From Methylomarinovum tepidoasis (GTDB lineage Bacteria; Pseudomonadota; Gammaproteobacteria; Methylococcales; Methylothermaceae): a DNA stretch of 64,000 bases. Both the position numbers and the translations under genes were made by a program. Under the pieces are notes generated by a model, which saw only the letters and a program-made list of their open reading frames with translations, had not been told where the DNA came from and did no database searches. The DNA is taken from positions 1,317,001 to 1,381,000 of the forward strand of contig NZ_AP024718.1 of assembly GCF_030294985.1 (NCBI RefSeq), read 5' to 3'. This document shows, one piece after another, positions 1-10,871 of this stretch (positions are counted from its first letter, which is position 1; each line of letters begins with the position of its first letter).

Positions 1-278
1 CGGGAATCGGTTTCGGCAAGCGCCGCCGCGACAACCTGCAGCTGATGGCCCATCTGGAGACGTTCACCGTCAGCGGTTTCCCGGTGCTGCTCGGGGCCAG
101 CCGTAAGCGTTTCATGGGATCGATCCTCGAGGTTTCCGACCCCACCGAACTGGTGGCCGCCACCGTGGCCACCACCACCATCGGGACGATGGCCGGGGTG
201 CGGATCTTCCGGGTCCACGACGTGGCCGAGAATTTTCAGGCCATGCAGGTGGCCTGGGCGATCCGCCAGGCCCGGTAA
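1..278 (+). CDS. folP: Dihydropteroate synthase, C-terminal part (5' end outside window)
   Basis: The window opens inside this gene; the reading frame runs from base 3 to a TAA at 276-278. The visible 90 or so residues carry the end of the DHPS barrel: GIGFGK near the edge, the pABA/pterin-binding motif LLGASRKRF, and the closing RVHDVAENFQAMQVAW helix. The enzyme condenses 4-aminobenzoate with hydroxymethyl-dihydropterin pyrophosphate in cytosolic folate synthesis. An IS element separates it from a pterin carbinolamine dehydratase gene, so a pterin-related neighbourhood existed before the insertion. The family is clear from the motifs; nothing can be said about the missing N-terminus. Confidence 0.93.
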   Translation, partial: GIGFGKRRRDNLQLMAHLETFTVSGFPVLLGASRKRFMGSILEVSDPTELVAATVATTTIGTMAGVRIFRVHDVAENFQAMQVAWAIRQAR

Positions 279-308
279 ACCTTCCCCATTGTTGACGAAA
301 GTGGTAGG

Positions 309-1424
309 TGTTGGGTCCCGTGTGATCATATTCCCAAGAGGAGCTATCCTTTGTTCCGTGCTTGGGATGTTCTGAGCGAGCTGATGGCAGAGTCCCAGGC
401 CGGAAAGACGACTCAAGCTTGATGGACGAGGAGGAAGTCATGGTCATCCGTCTCCACAAGAAAGCCCGCACCACGCCCGAGATCCGCCGGGAGATCCAGA
501 ACTCCAAGCTGCCGGCCACGGTTCTGGCCAGGAAATACGGGGTTCATCGTCATACCATCCGCAAGTGGCGCCAGCGCGATTCGGTCGAGGACGCCTCGCA
601 CCGGCCCCATCGCATCCATGCCACCCTGACCCCGCAGCAGGAAGCGATCGTCGTCTGTCTGCGCGAAACCCTGCTGTTGCCCCTGGATGACCTGCTGGCG
701 GTCGTTCATCGCTTCATCTATCCCGAGATGTCCCGCTCGGCTCTGGACCGGCTGCTGCGCCGCCATGGGGTTTCCAACCTCAAAGAACTGATCGCCGCCA
801 AGGAAGGAGAGAACGCCCCTTCCAAGGGCAAGAAGAAGGGCTTCAAGGACTACGAGCCCGGGTTTGTCCACATCGACATCAAGTACCTGCCTAAGATGCC
901 CGACGAGAGCCGGGGCCGTTACCTCTTCGTCGCCATCGATCGGGCCACCCGCTGGGTCTACCTGGAAATCCATCCCACCAAGGAAGCCAGGGTCGCCGCC
1001 GCCTTCCTCGAGCGCCTGATCGCCAAGGCCCCCTTCACAATCACCAAGGTCCTGACCGACAACGGCAAAGAGTTCACCGACCGCTTCTGCGCCACCGGGG
1101 AGCGCGAACCGACCGGCCGTCACCTTTTCGACCAGGGCTGCCAACGCCATGGCATCGAGCACCGCCTCATCCCGCCCAAACACCCCCAGACCAACGGCAT
1201 GGTAGAACGCTTCAACGGTCGGATCGCCGAAATCCTCAAAACCACTCGCTTCCAAAGCAGCCAGGATCTGGATCGGGCCCTGATGCAGTATGCCAGCGTC
1301 TACAACCATCAGATCCCCCAGAAGGCCCTGGGACACATCTCACCAGTACAGGCCCTCAAAGACTGGCAGAAGAAGCGGCCGGAGCTCTTCAAAAAACGTG
1401 TATATAATCTCACGGGGCTTGACA
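309..1424 (+). mobile_element. IS481-family insertion sequence, copy 1 (1116 bp)
   Basis: The ends are TGTTGGGTCCCGTG at 309 and, inverted, TGTCAAGCCCCGTG at 1424, imperfect terminal repeats of TGT...ACA type. A 6-bp direct repeat GGTAGG flanks the element at 303-308 and 1425-1430, which fits a target-site duplication. A second copy of exactly the same length lies at 16960-18075. The element sits between folP and phhB, and a TTGACG hexamer at 292-297 that could be an original -35 box is now cut off from phhB. The single gene inside is the transposase. Confidence 0.93.
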
Positions 1425-1429
1425 GGTAG
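440..1429 (+). CDS. IS481-family DDE transposase (copy 1)
   Basis: The 329-residue protein has an N-terminal helix-turn-helix (LARKYGVHRHTIRKWRQR) followed by an rve integrase core. The DDE triad is visible as HIDIKYLP, LTDNGKEF and TNGMVERFN. The start at 440 is chosen because GAGGAGGA lies just upstream; an in-frame ATG at 362 has no comparable ribosome site. The element carries no stop codon of its own: the last codons AGG TAG cross the IS end at 1424, so the stop is supplied by the duplicated target. It differs from copy 2 by two residues (GCQRH versus VCQCH), so the copies are recent duplicates. Confidence 0.9.
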   Translation: MVIRLHKKARTTPEIRREIQNSKLPATVLARKYGVHRHTIRKWRQRDSVEDASHRPHRIHATLTPQQEAIVVCLRETLLLPLDDLLAVVHRFIYPEMSRSALDRLLRRHGVSNLKELIAAKEGENAPSKGKKKGFKDYEPGFVHIDIKYLPKMPDESRGRYLFVAIDRATRWVYLEIHPTKEARVAAAFLERLIAKAPFTITKVLTDNGKEFTDRFCATGEREPTGRHLFDQGCQRHGIEHRLIPPKHPQTNGMVERFNGRIAEILKTTRFQSSQDLDRALMQYASVYNHQIPQKALGHISPVQALKDWQKKRPELFKKRVYNLTGLDR

Positions 1430-1467
1430 GTTTTACCTGTGTTCGAGACGATACGGGGAGGTGTGTC

Positions 1468-1848
1468 ATGGGCTGGCGCAAACGCGGACCGGAACCAACC
1501 TATTCCGACGCGGAGATCGAGGCGCGGCTCGCCGAGGAGCTGCCCTGCTGGTACTACGAGAAGGGCTGGATCCGGCGCAAGTACAGAACCGCCGGCTGGA
1601 AGGCGACCCTGATGGTGGTCAACACCATCGGCCATCTGGCCGAAGCGGCCTTCCACCATCCGGACCTGACGGTGTCCTATGCCTTCGTCATCGTCAAACT
1701 GATGACCCACTCGGCCAAGGGCATCACCGACAAAGACTTCGAGCTGGCGCGGAAGATCGAGGAAGTGGTGATGTGGCGTCCGGGTGAGGACAGCGCCCTG
1801 GAGGGAACGCCGGACGACCCGCGCTTCAAGTACCTCAAGTACGACTGA
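1468..1848 (+). CDS. phhB: Pterin-4a-carbinolamine dehydratase family protein
   Basis: A 126-residue protein with the PCD signature: AFHHPDLTVSYAFV followed by LMTHSAKGITDKDFELA. The family dehydrates 4a-hydroxytetrahydrobiopterin and recycles the pterin cofactor; in bacteria without an obvious aromatic hydroxylase partner the role may be in pterin or molybdopterin metabolism. The start has GGGGAGG upstream at about 1455-1461. It lies downstream of folP but copy 1 of the IS481 element now separates them, so its transcription may be altered. It converges on cysS with a 9-bp gap. Confidence 0.85.
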   Translation: MGWRKRGPEPTYSDAEIEARLAEELPCWYYEKGWIRRKYRTAGWKATLMVVNTIGHLAEAAFHHPDLTVSYAFVIVKLMTHSAKGITDKDFELARKIEEVVMWRPGEDSALEGTPDDPRFKYLKYD

Positions 1849-1857
1849 GCCGCGGCG

Positions 1858-3230
<1,373 letters not shown>

Positions 3231-3237
<7 letters not shown>

Positions 3238-4628
3238 CGGTGCGTGATCCATCGGGCCAGTCGGGTTTGTACCCGCCCAGGGCCGGGCAGGCGGTAGAGA
3301 CGTTCCAGTTCCGGGCCGTCGAGGCGGCCGCTGAGGGCGGCGCGCAGCGGCTGGAACAGCCGTTTGCCTTTGACGCCGGTGAGCGTTTTCAATTCCGTCA
3401 CGAAAGCCTGATAGTCCTCCGGGTGGCGGCGGGCCGCTTCCAGGGCGGCCTGGAAGAATTCCGCCGGGGTCTGTTCCAGGACCCGGCGGGCGTCTGGGTC
3501 AGGCTTCCCGGCGTCGCCGAACAGGATTTCGGCCCAGTGGCGGGCCTCCTTTGGAAACAGGCAATTGCTGCGCACCAAACTCAAGAATTCGCTGCGGCAG
3601 GGGGCGGGGATCAGGGTACGGGTGGCCTCGTCGAGCCAGTCCCACAGGATGGCGTCGTCAGCGGCGTGGACTGCCTGCTTCTGCCAGTAATCGAGCTGCT
3701 GGGGGTCGAAGCGGGCCGGGGACTTGCCGATGGCGGCCAGATCGAAGCCTTCGCTCAGTTCCGCCAAGGTCAACAGCGCCTCCTCGCGGTAATGATGACC
3801 GAGACGGGCGAGCAGGTTGACCACCGCGAGGGGCAGATAGCCCTGCTGGCGCAGCTCGCGGATACTGCGGCTGCCGTTGCGCTTGGACAGGGGGGCGCCG
3901 TCGTCGCCGAGAATCAGGGGCAGATGGCCGTAGCGCGGCGGAGTCAGCCGCAAAGCTTCGAGGATGAGCAGCTGGCGCGGGGTGTTGGCCAGGTGGTCCT
4001 CGCCGCGCAGCACGTGGGTGACCGCCATGAGGGCGTCGTCTACGGCGTTGCAGAACAGGAACGCCGGGGTGCCGTCGGCGCGGCGGATGATGAAATCGCC
4101 GATGTCGTCGCTGCGGAATGCCTGGGGGCCGCGGATCAGGTCGTCGAAGGTGATCTGACGTCCCGGCGGGACGCGGAAGCGCAGCGTCGATTTCAGGCCC
4201 CGGGCCAGGCGGGCTTCGACCTCCTCCGGGGAAAGCCGCGCGCAGGTGCCCGGATAACGGGGAGGCTGACCGGCGGCGCGTTGGCGGGCGCGGATTTGCG
4301 CCAGTTCTTCAGGGGAGCAGAAGCAGGGATAGGCGCTTCCTGCTTGTTCCAGACAGGCGTAATAGCGGTCGTAGATCGCCTGGCGCCGGGATTGGAAATA
4401 ATCGTCCGGTGCGGCCGAATGGGGGCCTTCGTCCCAGTCGATGCCGAGCCACTGCAAGTCCTCGATCAACGCGGCGACATACTCGGTGCGGCAGCGCTCC
4501 CGGTCGGTGTCCTCGATGCGCAGCAGGAAGCGCTCGCCGGCGAGGCGGTTGAACAGGGCGGTGCGGGCGTTGCCGAGATGGATGAAGCCGGTGGGGCTGG
4601 GCGCAAAGCGCGTCTTGCCTGGGCGCAT
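3231..4628 (-). CDS. gltX: Glutamyl-tRNA synthetase
   Basis: A 465-residue class I synthetase attaching glutamate to tRNA-Glu. [13 protein letters not shown] is the HIGH region, [11 protein letters not shown] follows, and the signature lysine loop is GAPLSKRNG rather than the usual KLSKRHG. Cysteines in PCFCSPEEL and YPGTC match the zinc-binding positions known from several bacterial GluRS proteins. The altered KMSKS context and short C-terminal anticodon domain leave it open whether this is the only GluRS in the genome or a second, more specialised one. It is the upstream gene of the gltX-cysS pair. Confidence 0.93.
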
Positions 4629-4744
4629 GTCGTTTCATCTGTCAGGGAAACGAGTATTTTATTGAATTTCCACGGAGAACGAAAACAGAGCAGCCCCGGT
4701 AAACGAAATCGACAGGCGCCCAGGGAGAAAACATACCCCTTTGC

Positions 4745-4773
4745 TTGACAGGATGAGGGCAATTCGTAAAAAT
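4745..4773 (+). promoter_or_regulatory. Candidate sigma-70 promoter for the 45-residue membrane protein gene
   Basis: TTGACA at 4745-4750 is followed after 16-17 bases by TAAAAAT around 4767-4773, in an AT-rich stretch about 60 bases upstream of the start at 4834. Only the sequence match supports it. The rest of the 205-bp gap after gltX holds no gene that I can see. Confidence 0.45.
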
Positions 4774-4833
4774 GAGACTGCTTGCATTTTGCGTAGCACG
4801 ACCGATTAAAACAAATTTTCAAGGTAGGATCTC

Positions 4834-4971
4834 ATGGGAGCTATACTCGACTTAGTGGAAAAGATGCGCACCCCGGGCGGCATCGTCGTGACCATCCTCG
4901 TCATCGTGGCCGCTTATTTCTTCTATAAGTGGGTGATGGCCGAGCCTGAAGATCAGGACAAGGGCGAGTAA
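4834..4971 (+). CDS. Small single-pass membrane protein (45 residues)
   Basis: The frame starts at ATG 4834 behind AAGGTAGGA and ends at TAA 4969-4971. The product has a short amphipathic start (MGAILDLVEKMRTPGG), one strongly hydrophobic segment (IVVTILVIVAAYFFYKW) and an acidic tail (AEPEDQDKGE). It has its own candidate promoter and a perfect hairpin terminator behind it, which supports a real monocistronic gene. I do not recognise a family. One-pass topology with a cytoplasmic or periplasmic acidic tail is inference from hydrophobicity alone. Confidence 0.65.
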   Translation: MGAILDLVEKMRTPGGIVVTILVIVAAYFFYKWVMAEPEDQDKGE

Positions 4972-5006
4972 TCCACGTCTCGGACCTGAATTTCCCCCCG
5001 GGGAAA

Positions 5007-5048
5007 GCACGAAAAAAGCGGGATGTTTCCATCCCGCTTTTTTCGTGC
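5007..5048. terminator. Strong bidirectional intrinsic terminator
   Basis: A perfect 19-bp inverted repeat starting GCACGAAAAAAGCGGGATG, with a short TTTC loop, gives a GC-rich hairpin followed by a U-tract on either strand. It ends the 45-residue membrane protein gene and insulates the DUF2782 gene downstream. Confidence 0.9.
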
Positions 5049-5106
5049 CTGAAAACAGCGCCGCCACCGTTATAATGGGGCCATGCAAGCCACCAGGAGA
5101 ACAGTG

Positions 5107-5433
5107 ATGCGCCGGCTTTTACCCGTTTTGCTTCAGGTCCTGATCGGCGGTGTAACCTGGGCCGCTGACGATGATGCGCCGCCGCCACTGGAACCGCTGC
5201 CGCAAGTGGAAGAGGACCGGGAGCTGCAGCCGGAGGTGACGATTCGCCGCCGCGGCAAGAGTGTGATCGAGGAATACCGCATCGGTGGGCAGCTTTATAT
5301 GATCAAGGTCATTCCGCCCATCGGTCCGCCCTATTATCTGGTGGATACCGATGCCGACGGCACCCTCGACACCCGCCGCAGCGATCTGGAGGAGGGAGTC
5401 CGGGTGCACCAGTGGCGCATCCTGGAATGGTAG
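5107..5433 (+). CDS. DUF2782 domain protein, secreted or periplasmic
   Basis: A 108-residue protein with an N-terminal signal-like segment (MRRLLPVLLQVLIGGVTWA) followed by the DUF2782 core: PEVTIRRRGKSVIEEYR, IGGQLYMIKVIPPIGPPYYL, and the acidic VDTDADGTLD. The start at 5107 is chosen because AGGAGA lies 8 bases upstream; an ATG at 5083 gives eight extra residues but a weaker site. The family is common in gammaproteobacteria and has no established biochemical role. Export is inferred from the signal peptide. Confidence 0.8.
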   Translation: MRRLLPVLLQVLIGGVTWAADDDAPPPLEPLPQVEEDRELQPEVTIRRRGKSVIEEYRIGGQLYMIKVIPPIGPPYYLVDTDADGTLDTRRSDLEEGVRVHQWRILEW

Positions 5434-5437
5434 GATC

Positions 5438-5869
5438 TCAGCGCAGCCCTTCGACCACGTGGTCGTGAACGTCTTCCACCTCCGTCTCCGGAATCGCGAA
5501 GCTGCGGATGGAAATGCCGGCTTCGTGCACCGTTTCCGGGTCACCGCTCACCAGGGGATGCCACCAGGGTAAGGGTTTGCTCTCCGCCAGCAGGCGATAG
5601 GCGCAGGTTTGCGGCAGCCAGTGCAGCGGCGGCAGACCTTCCTTGAGGTCGAGGCAGTCGGGCACCAGCTGGCGGCGGATGCGGTACCGGGTGCAGCGGC
5701 CGCCGGCCAGGTCGAACAGGGCGCAGACCACGTTGGTGAACAGGATTTCACCGGTGTCGATGTCCTCGATCTTGTGCAGGCAGCAGCGGCCGCAGCGGTC
5801 GCACAGGCTTTCCCACTCCGCCTCGGTCATCTCCGCCAATGATTTGCGCCGCCAGAACGGTTCGGTCAT
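5438..5869 (-). CDS. YcgN family cysteine cluster protein
   Basis: A 143-residue protein of the UPF0260/YcgN family, marked by LCDRCGRCCLHK, CALFDLAGGRCTRY, PDCLDL and LPQTCAYR. The conserved cysteines suggest metal or Fe-S binding, but the function of the family is unknown. The start MTEPFWRRKSLAEM at 5869 matches family members; the open frame continues upstream into the rhomboid gene and that extension is rejected. It lies just 4 bases downstream of the rhomboid stop, so the pair is likely an operon. Confidence 0.87.
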   Translation of the reverse strand: MTEPFWRRKSLAEMTEAEWESLCDRCGRCCLHKIEDIDTGEILFTNVVCALFDLAGGRCTRYRIRRQLVPDCLDLKEGLPPLHWLPQTCAYRLLAESKPLPWWHPLVSGDPETVHEAGISIRSFAIPETEVEDVHDHVVEGLR

Positions 5870-5873
5870 GCCG

Positions 5874-6629
5874 TCACCAGCGGTAGTCGCTGCGTTGCCG
5901 CGGGGTCTGGGCGATATGTTCGGCCAGATAGTCGGGCCGGTGCAGCGGGCCGGCCAGCAGCAACCCGGCGAGGAAACCGCCGGCATGGGCCCAGAAGGCC
6001 ACTCCGCCCGCTGCGGTGTCGGTCGCCAGGCCGGCGATGATCTGGATCAGGAACCAGTAGCCGAGCATGAAATAGGCCGGCACCGACACGATGGCCAGAT
6101 AGAAACCCATCGGCACCAGATTCTCCACCCGGGCGTTGGGATACAGGCGGGCGTAAGCGCCCATCACCCCGCCGATGGCCCCGGAGGCGCCGACCATCGG
6201 CACCGGGCTGGACGGATCGGCCAGTACCTGGGCCGCAGCCGCCGCCAGGCCGCACAGCAGGTAGAAGAGCAGGAAACGGCCGGATCCCATCGCGTCCTCG
6301 ACGTTGTCTCCGAAGATCCATAGAAACCACATGTTGGAGATCAGGTGGAACCAGCTGCCGTGCATGAACATGGACATGAACACGGTCAGCCAGGGAGAAC
6401 GGTTCTCCAGCACGCATTCCACCTCCGGCCCCAGTGGAATGCTGTCTCCAGGTTTGAGATGGCCGAACAGTTCGGCGGGAATCATGGCCCAGTCGCACAG
6501 GGCCTGCAGCACCGTCATCGGCTGGCCGAAACCTTCCAGCCCGGCCCAGACCAGCACGTTGAGGGCGATGATGGCCCAGGTGGCGATGGGGGTATGGAGC
6601 GTCGGGTTCTCGTCGCGTAAAGGGAACAT
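5874..6629 (-). CDS. Rhomboid family intramembrane serine protease
   Basis: A 251-residue polytopic membrane protein. The catalytic serine sits in MVGASGAIGGVMGAY, the catalytic histidine in AFWAHAGGFLAGLL, and the oxyanion-side residues in FMHGSWFHLISNMWFLW. About six hydrophobic segments are visible, as in the GlpG-type core. Rhomboids cleave substrate transmembrane segments within the bilayer; the substrate is unknown here. The acidic loop near residues 60-75 is a lineage-specific feature of this subgroup. Confidence 0.92.
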   Translation of the reverse strand: MFPLRDENPTLHTPIATWAIIALNVLVWAGLEGFGQPMTVLQALCDWAMIPAELFGHLKPGDSIPLGPEVECVLENRSPWLTVFMSMFMHGSWFHLISNMWFLWIFGDNVEDAMGSGRFLLFYLLCGLAAAAAQVLADPSSPVPMVGASGAIGGVMGAYARLYPNARVENLVPMGFYLAIVSVPAYFMLGYWFLIQIIAGLATDTAAGGVAFWAHAGGFLAGLLLAGPLHRPDYLAEHIAQTPRQRSDYRW

Positions 6630-6685
6630 GGCTCGACCTCGTCGTTATTGGTTTTGGCCTTGAACTACCAGATTCGCCGCCCTGG

Positions 6686-7867
6686 TCAAACGCCCAGGAA
6701 CAGCCGCTCCGGCGCCTCCAGGATTTCCTTGACGGTACGCAGGAACAGCACCGCTTCGCGGCCGTCGATGAGGCGGTGGTCGTAGGTCAGGGCCAGATAC
6801 ATCATCGGCCGGATCACCACCTCGCCGTCCACCGCCACCGGCCGTTCCTTGATGGCGTGCATGCCGAGAATGGCGCTCTGGGGCGGGTTGAGCAGCGGGG
6901 TGGAGAGCAGGGAACCGAAGATGCCGCCGTTGGTGATGGTGAAGGTGCCGCCCTGCAGGTCCTCCAGCGCCAGGGTCCCCTCCCGGGCCTTGCGGGCGAA
7001 TTCGTCGATCCGTTTTTCGATGTCGGCCAGGCCCAGCCGGTCGGCATCGCGCAGGATCGGCACCACCAGGCCGCGGTCGGTGGAGACGGCGATGCCGATA
7101 TCGAAATAACCGTGATAGACGACGTCCTCCCCGTCGATGCTGGCGTTGACGATGGGAAAGGCTTTCAGCGCCTCCACCGAGGCCTTGACGAAGAAGCTCA
7201 TGAAGCCGAGCTTGATGCCGTGTTTCTTCCGGAACGCCTCGCCGTGGCGTTTACGGATCTGCATGACCTGAAGGAGGTCCACCTCGTTGAAGGTGGTGAG
7301 CATCGCGGTGTTGCGCTGCACCTCCAGCAGCCTTTGGGCGATGCGGGCGCGGATACGGGTCATGGGAACCCGTTGTTCGGGACGCTCGCCGGCAGCCGGC
7401 GCCGGTGCGGCGGCCTTGTGGCGTTCCAGATAGGCGAGCACGTCTTCCCGGGTCAGACGGCCGTCTTTGCCGGTGGCGGGAATCTGGCTGGCGTCAAGAT
7501 CGTGTTCGGTCAGCAGGCGGCGCACCGAAGGACTGAGCGCCGGCGGCTGCGCTTCCGGTTTGGCCGGCGCCAGCGGCGGCGGAGCCTGGGGGGCGCCGGT
7601 GGGCGGTTTCTCGGCCGGGGCCTCCGCGGCGACTTCACCAGGTTCGAGAACCGCCAGTACCTCGCCGCTGGTGACGGTGTCGCCTTCCGGGTGCTGGATT
7701 TCCTTCAGGGTGCCGTCGGCAGGCGCGGGCACCTCCAAAACCACCTTGTCGGTTTCCAAATCCACCAACTTTTCATCGCGGCGGACTGTCTCGCCGGGTT
7801 TTTTGTGCCAGGCGGCGACGGTGGCGTCGGTGACCGATTCCGGCAAAGGAGGAACGCGTATTTCCAT
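6686..7867 (-). CDS. sucB: Dihydrolipoyllysine succinyltransferase, E2 of 2-oxoglutarate dehydrogenase
   Basis: A 393-residue E2 subunit. The lipoyl domain has its lipoylated lysine in [11 protein letters not shown] (about residue 41), followed by an Ala/Pro-rich linker, an E3-binding domain ([18 protein letters not shown], about 112-150) and the catalytic acyltransferase core with [11 protein letters not shown] near residue 364. It transfers the succinyl group to CoA in the TCA cycle. The gene overlaps the sucA stop by one base and is transcribed after it. Having a sucAB pair bears on whether this methylotroph-like organism has a complete TCA cycle. Confidence 0.96.
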   Translation of the reverse strand: MEIRVPPLPESVTDATVAAWHKKPGETVRRDEKLVDLETDKVVLEVPAPADGTLKEIQHPEGDTVTSGEVLAVLEPGEVAAEAPAEKPPTGAPQAPPPLAPAKPEAQPPALSPSVRRLLTEHDLDASQIPATGKDGRLTREDVLAYLERHKAAAPAPAAGERPEQRVPMTRIRARIAQRLLEVQRNTAMLTTFNEVDLLQVMQIRKRHGEAFRKKHGIKLGFMSFFVKASVEALKAFPIVNASIDGEDVVYHGYFDIGIAVSTDRGLVVPILRDADRLGLADIEKRIDEFARKAREGTLALEDLQGGTFTITNGGIFGSLLSTPLLNPPQSAILGMHAIKERPVAVDGEVVIRPMMYLALTYDHRLIDGREAVLFLRTVKEILEAPERLFLGV

Positions 7868-10707
7868 CAGCCTGCTGCCCGTTTGAGTTCGTCGATTTGG
7901 GGATGCAACGCGGCCTCAATGATAGCGTGTTGCCGTTCCACGTGCATGGCGAAAGTGCCTTCGGCGGGGGCGGCCGCCGGCGGGCGGCCCACGTAGCGCA
8001 GTTCCACCCCGGAAGGCAGGGTTTCCAGGAAGCGGTGGCGGATTTGGTACCAGGCGCCCTGATTCTTGGGCTCCTCCTGGCACCATACCAGCTCGCGCAA
8101 CTTGGGATAGCCCTCCAAGGCTTGTTGCAGTGCCTGGACGGGAAAGGGGTAGAGCTGTTCCAGGCGGAGGATGGCGATGTCGTCGATTTGCGCCTGGCGC
8201 CGGGCTTCCAGCAGTTCGTAGTAGAGCTTGCCGCAGCACAGGATCACCCGCCGTACCCGGTCGCGGTCGATGGGATCGGTTTCGTCGATCACCAGCTGGA
8301 AGCGGCCTTCGGCCAGTTCCTCCAGGGTGGAGACGGCCAGGCGGTGGCGCAACAGGCTCTTGGGGGTGAAGGTGATGAGGGGCTTGCGGTAAGGCCGCAG
8401 CATCTGCCGCCGCAGCAGGTGGAAAATCTGGGCCGGTGTGGTGGGGACGCAGGCCTGCATGTTGTCCTCGGCGCACAGTTGCAGGAAGCGTTCGAGGCGG
8501 GCGGAGGAATGTTCCGGCCCCTGGCCTTCGTAGCCGTGGGGCAGAAACAGGGTCAGCCCCGACAGCCGCCCCCACTTGGCTTCGCCGGAGCTGATGAACT
8601 GGTCGATCACCACCTGGGCGACGTTGGCGAAGTCGCCGAACTGGGCCTCCCAGATCACCAGGGTTTCCGGATCGGCGGTGCTGTAACCGTATTCGAACCC
8701 CAGCACCCCTTCCTCGGACAGCAGCGAGTCGTAGAGGTAGAAGCGGGTATCGAAGCGGTAGGCGATCTTCTTCAGGGGAATGAAGGGCTCGCCGGTCTTG
8801 TAGTGATAGACGATGCCATGGCGGTGAAAGAAAGTGCCGCGGCCCGAATCCTGGCCGGTCAGTCTTACCGCCTTGCCGTCCGCCAGCAGGGTGGCGTAGG
8901 CCATGTTTTCGGCATAGCCCCAGTCCACCGGCAGCTCGCCTTCGGTCATCTTGCGCCGGTCCTCCCAGATCTTGGCGACCCGGGGATGAAGCTCGAAACC
9001 TTCCGGCAGCTTGAGCCACTCGTAGGCCAGTTCCCGGAGTTTCTCCAGCGGGAAGCGGGAGTCGTAGGGCGCGTCCCAGCGTTTGCCCACGTAGGGATGC
9101 CAGGCGACCCGGTTGCGGAAGGTGGTCTTGGGCAGGGGTTGGCGCAGCAGCGGTCCGCCCTGTTCCAGGGCCTGGGTGTATTCGCGCTCGAAACGTTCAG
9201 GGGTGGCCGGATCGATCACGCCTTCCTCGATCAGCCGGCGGGCGTAGAGGAAGGCGGCGCTGGGATGCCGGCGGATGTGGCGGTACATCACCGGCTGGGT
9301 CACCGCCGGCTCGTCGGCCTCGTTGTGGCCGTGGCGGCGGTAGCAGACCAGGTCGATGACCACGTCGCGGTTGAAGGTCATGCGGAATTCCAGCGCCAGG
9401 CGGATGACGTAGATCACCGCTTCGGGATCGTCACCGTTGACGTGGAAGACCGGCGCCTCGATCATCTTGGCCACGTCGGTGGGATAGGTGGTGGAGCGGG
9501 CGTCGAAGGGATTGCTGATGGTGAAGCCGATCTGATTGTTCACCACCACATGGACGGTGCCGCCGGTGTGAAAGGCGCGGGTCTGGGCCATCTGCAGGGT
9601 CTCCATCACCACCCCCTGGGCGGCGAAAGCGGCATCGCCGTGAATCAGCAGCGGCAGCACCCGGTCGGGGCCGGTCTTGCCGATGCGGTCCTGGCGTGCC
9701 CGGGTCGAACCTTCGGCGACCGGGTCGATGATCTCCAGATGGGAAGGGTTGAAAGCCAGGGCCAGATGCAAAGGGCCGCCCGGGGTGGGGATGTCGGAGG
9801 AAAAGCCCAGGTGATACTTGACGTCGCCGGTGGTCCCCCCGCTGGGCTTGGCCTTGCCCTCGAATTCCTGGAACAGCGATTCCGGCTGCTTGCCGAGGAT
9901 GTTGACCAGCACGTTGAGGCGGCCGCGGTGGGCCATGCCCATGACCATCTCCTCGATCCCCTTCTCTCCGGCGCTCTGGATGAGCTCGTCCAGGAGAGGG
10001 ATGAGGCTCTCGCCGCCTTCCAGGGAAAAGCGTTTCTGGCCCACGTAGCGGCGGTGAAGGTATTTCTCGATGCCTTCGGCGGCGATCAGCAGTTTCAGGA
10101 TCCAGCGCTTCTCCTCCGGCGTCAGCCGCGGTTGGCATTCGCGGGTTTCCAGTTGCCGCTGGACCCAGTGACGCACGTCGCGGGAGAGAATGTGCATGGT
10201 TTCGCTGCCCACCTTGCCGCAGTAGATGCGCTTGAGCTTGGCGAGAATCTCGCGCAGGGTCAGGCGGTCTGCGCCGTGGATCAAGGAGGCGTCGAATTCC
10301 CGGTCCAGGTCGGCCTCGGTGAGGCCGTAGAAGCCTGGGTCAAGCTCCGGCAGGTAGGGCCTGGGGCGCAGCGGCAGGGGATTGGTGTCGGCCACCAGGT
10401 GGCCCAGAAGGCGGTACTGGACGATGAGGCGGTTGACCGCGATCTGCTTGGCGCAGGCGGTTTCCCCGCCGGTCGTCGCCACCGCTTTCGCTTCCCGGAC
10501 CAGGGCGGCGAAACGCTGACGCACCGGCCGGTGGGGGATGTCCGGATGATCGGGCAGCTGCCGCTGCAACTGGCGGAAACGCTCGCGCCAGTGGGGCGGG
10601 ACGCTGTCGGGATCTTCCAGGAAGCGCTCGTAGAGGGTCTCCAGATATTGGACGTTGCCCCCGTAGAAGGGGGAGGACTGGCGCCAGCGTTCGAAGGATT
10701 CGCTCAT
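7867..10707 (-). CDS. sucA: 2-oxoglutarate dehydrogenase E1 component
   Basis: A 946-residue thiamine diphosphate enzyme that decarboxylates 2-oxoglutarate. The N-terminal E2-interaction stretch ([18 protein letters not shown]), the [10 protein letters not shown] motif, the TPP/Mg region [15 protein letters not shown] with VVVNNQIGF, and the transketolase-like C-terminal domain ([27 protein letters not shown]) are all present and in order. Length matches the family. It is the first gene of sucAB and is divergent from lptF across about 165 bp that should hold both promoters. A 956-codon open frame on the opposite strand is a codon-bias shadow. Confidence 0.97.
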   Translation of the reverse strand: MSESFERWRQSSPFYGGNVQYLETLYERFLEDPDSVPPHWRERFRQLQRQLPDHPDIPHRPVRQRFAALVREAKAVATTGGETACAKQIAVNRLIVQYRLLGHLVADTNPLPLRPRPYLPELDPGFYGLTEADLDREFDASLIHGADRLTLREILAKLKRIYCGKVGSETMHILSRDVRHWVQRQLETRECQPRLTPEEKRWILKLLIAAEGIEKYLHRRYVGQKRFSLEGGESLIPLLDELIQSAGEKGIEEMVMGMAHRGRLNVLVNILGKQPESLFQEFEGKAKPSGGTTGDVKYHLGFSSDIPTPGGPLHLALAFNPSHLEIIDPVAEGSTRARQDRIGKTGPDRVLPLLIHGDAAFAAQGVVMETLQMAQTRAFHTGGTVHVVVNNQIGFTISNPFDARSTTYPTDVAKMIEAPVFHVNGDDPEAVIYVIRLALEFRMTFNRDVVIDLVCYRRHGHNEADEPAVTQPVMYRHIRRHPSAAFLYARRLIEEGVIDPATPERFEREYTQALEQGGPLLRQPLPKTTFRNRVAWHPYVGKRWDAPYDSRFPLEKLRELAYEWLKLPEGFELHPRVAKIWEDRRKMTEGELPVDWGYAENMAYATLLADGKAVRLTGQDSGRGTFFHRHGIVYHYKTGEPFIPLKKIAYRFDTRFYLYDSLLSEEGVLGFEYGYSTADPETLVIWEAQFGDFANVAQVVIDQFISSGEAKWGRLSGLTLFLPHGYEGQGPEHSSARLERFLQLCAEDNMQACVPTTPAQIFHLLRRQMLRPYRKPLITFTPKSLLRHRLAVSTLEELAEGRFQLVIDETDPIDRDRVRRVILCCGKLYYELLEARRQAQIDDIAILRLEQLYPFPVQALQQALEGYPKLRELVWCQEEPKNQGAWYQIRHRFLETLPSGVELRYVGRPPAAAPAEGTFAMHVERQHAIIEAALHPQIDELKRAAG

Positions 10708-10871
10708 AGGCCCTCGTCGGGGTTGCGGGTGTTGATGGCGGGGGCAATTGGTACAATGGCCGAATGACCGGTTTTCACGATCGCCGTTCCCCCCCCAAGC
10801 TTTGGAATGAAATTATAGGGAGATTGACGCAAGATGCAGGCACTTTCTCACTTTCGGGGTGCGCCGCGCCG

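Noticed and set aside
4629-4833. A tRNA or other small RNA gene in the gap after gltX
   Set aside because: No cloverleaf or known RNA motif could be made out; only a promoter-like pair was found.
7897-10767. A 956-codon open frame on the plus strand across sucA
   Set aside because: It is antisense to a full, motif-rich sucA and its translation is low-complexity in the manner of GC-rich shadow frames.
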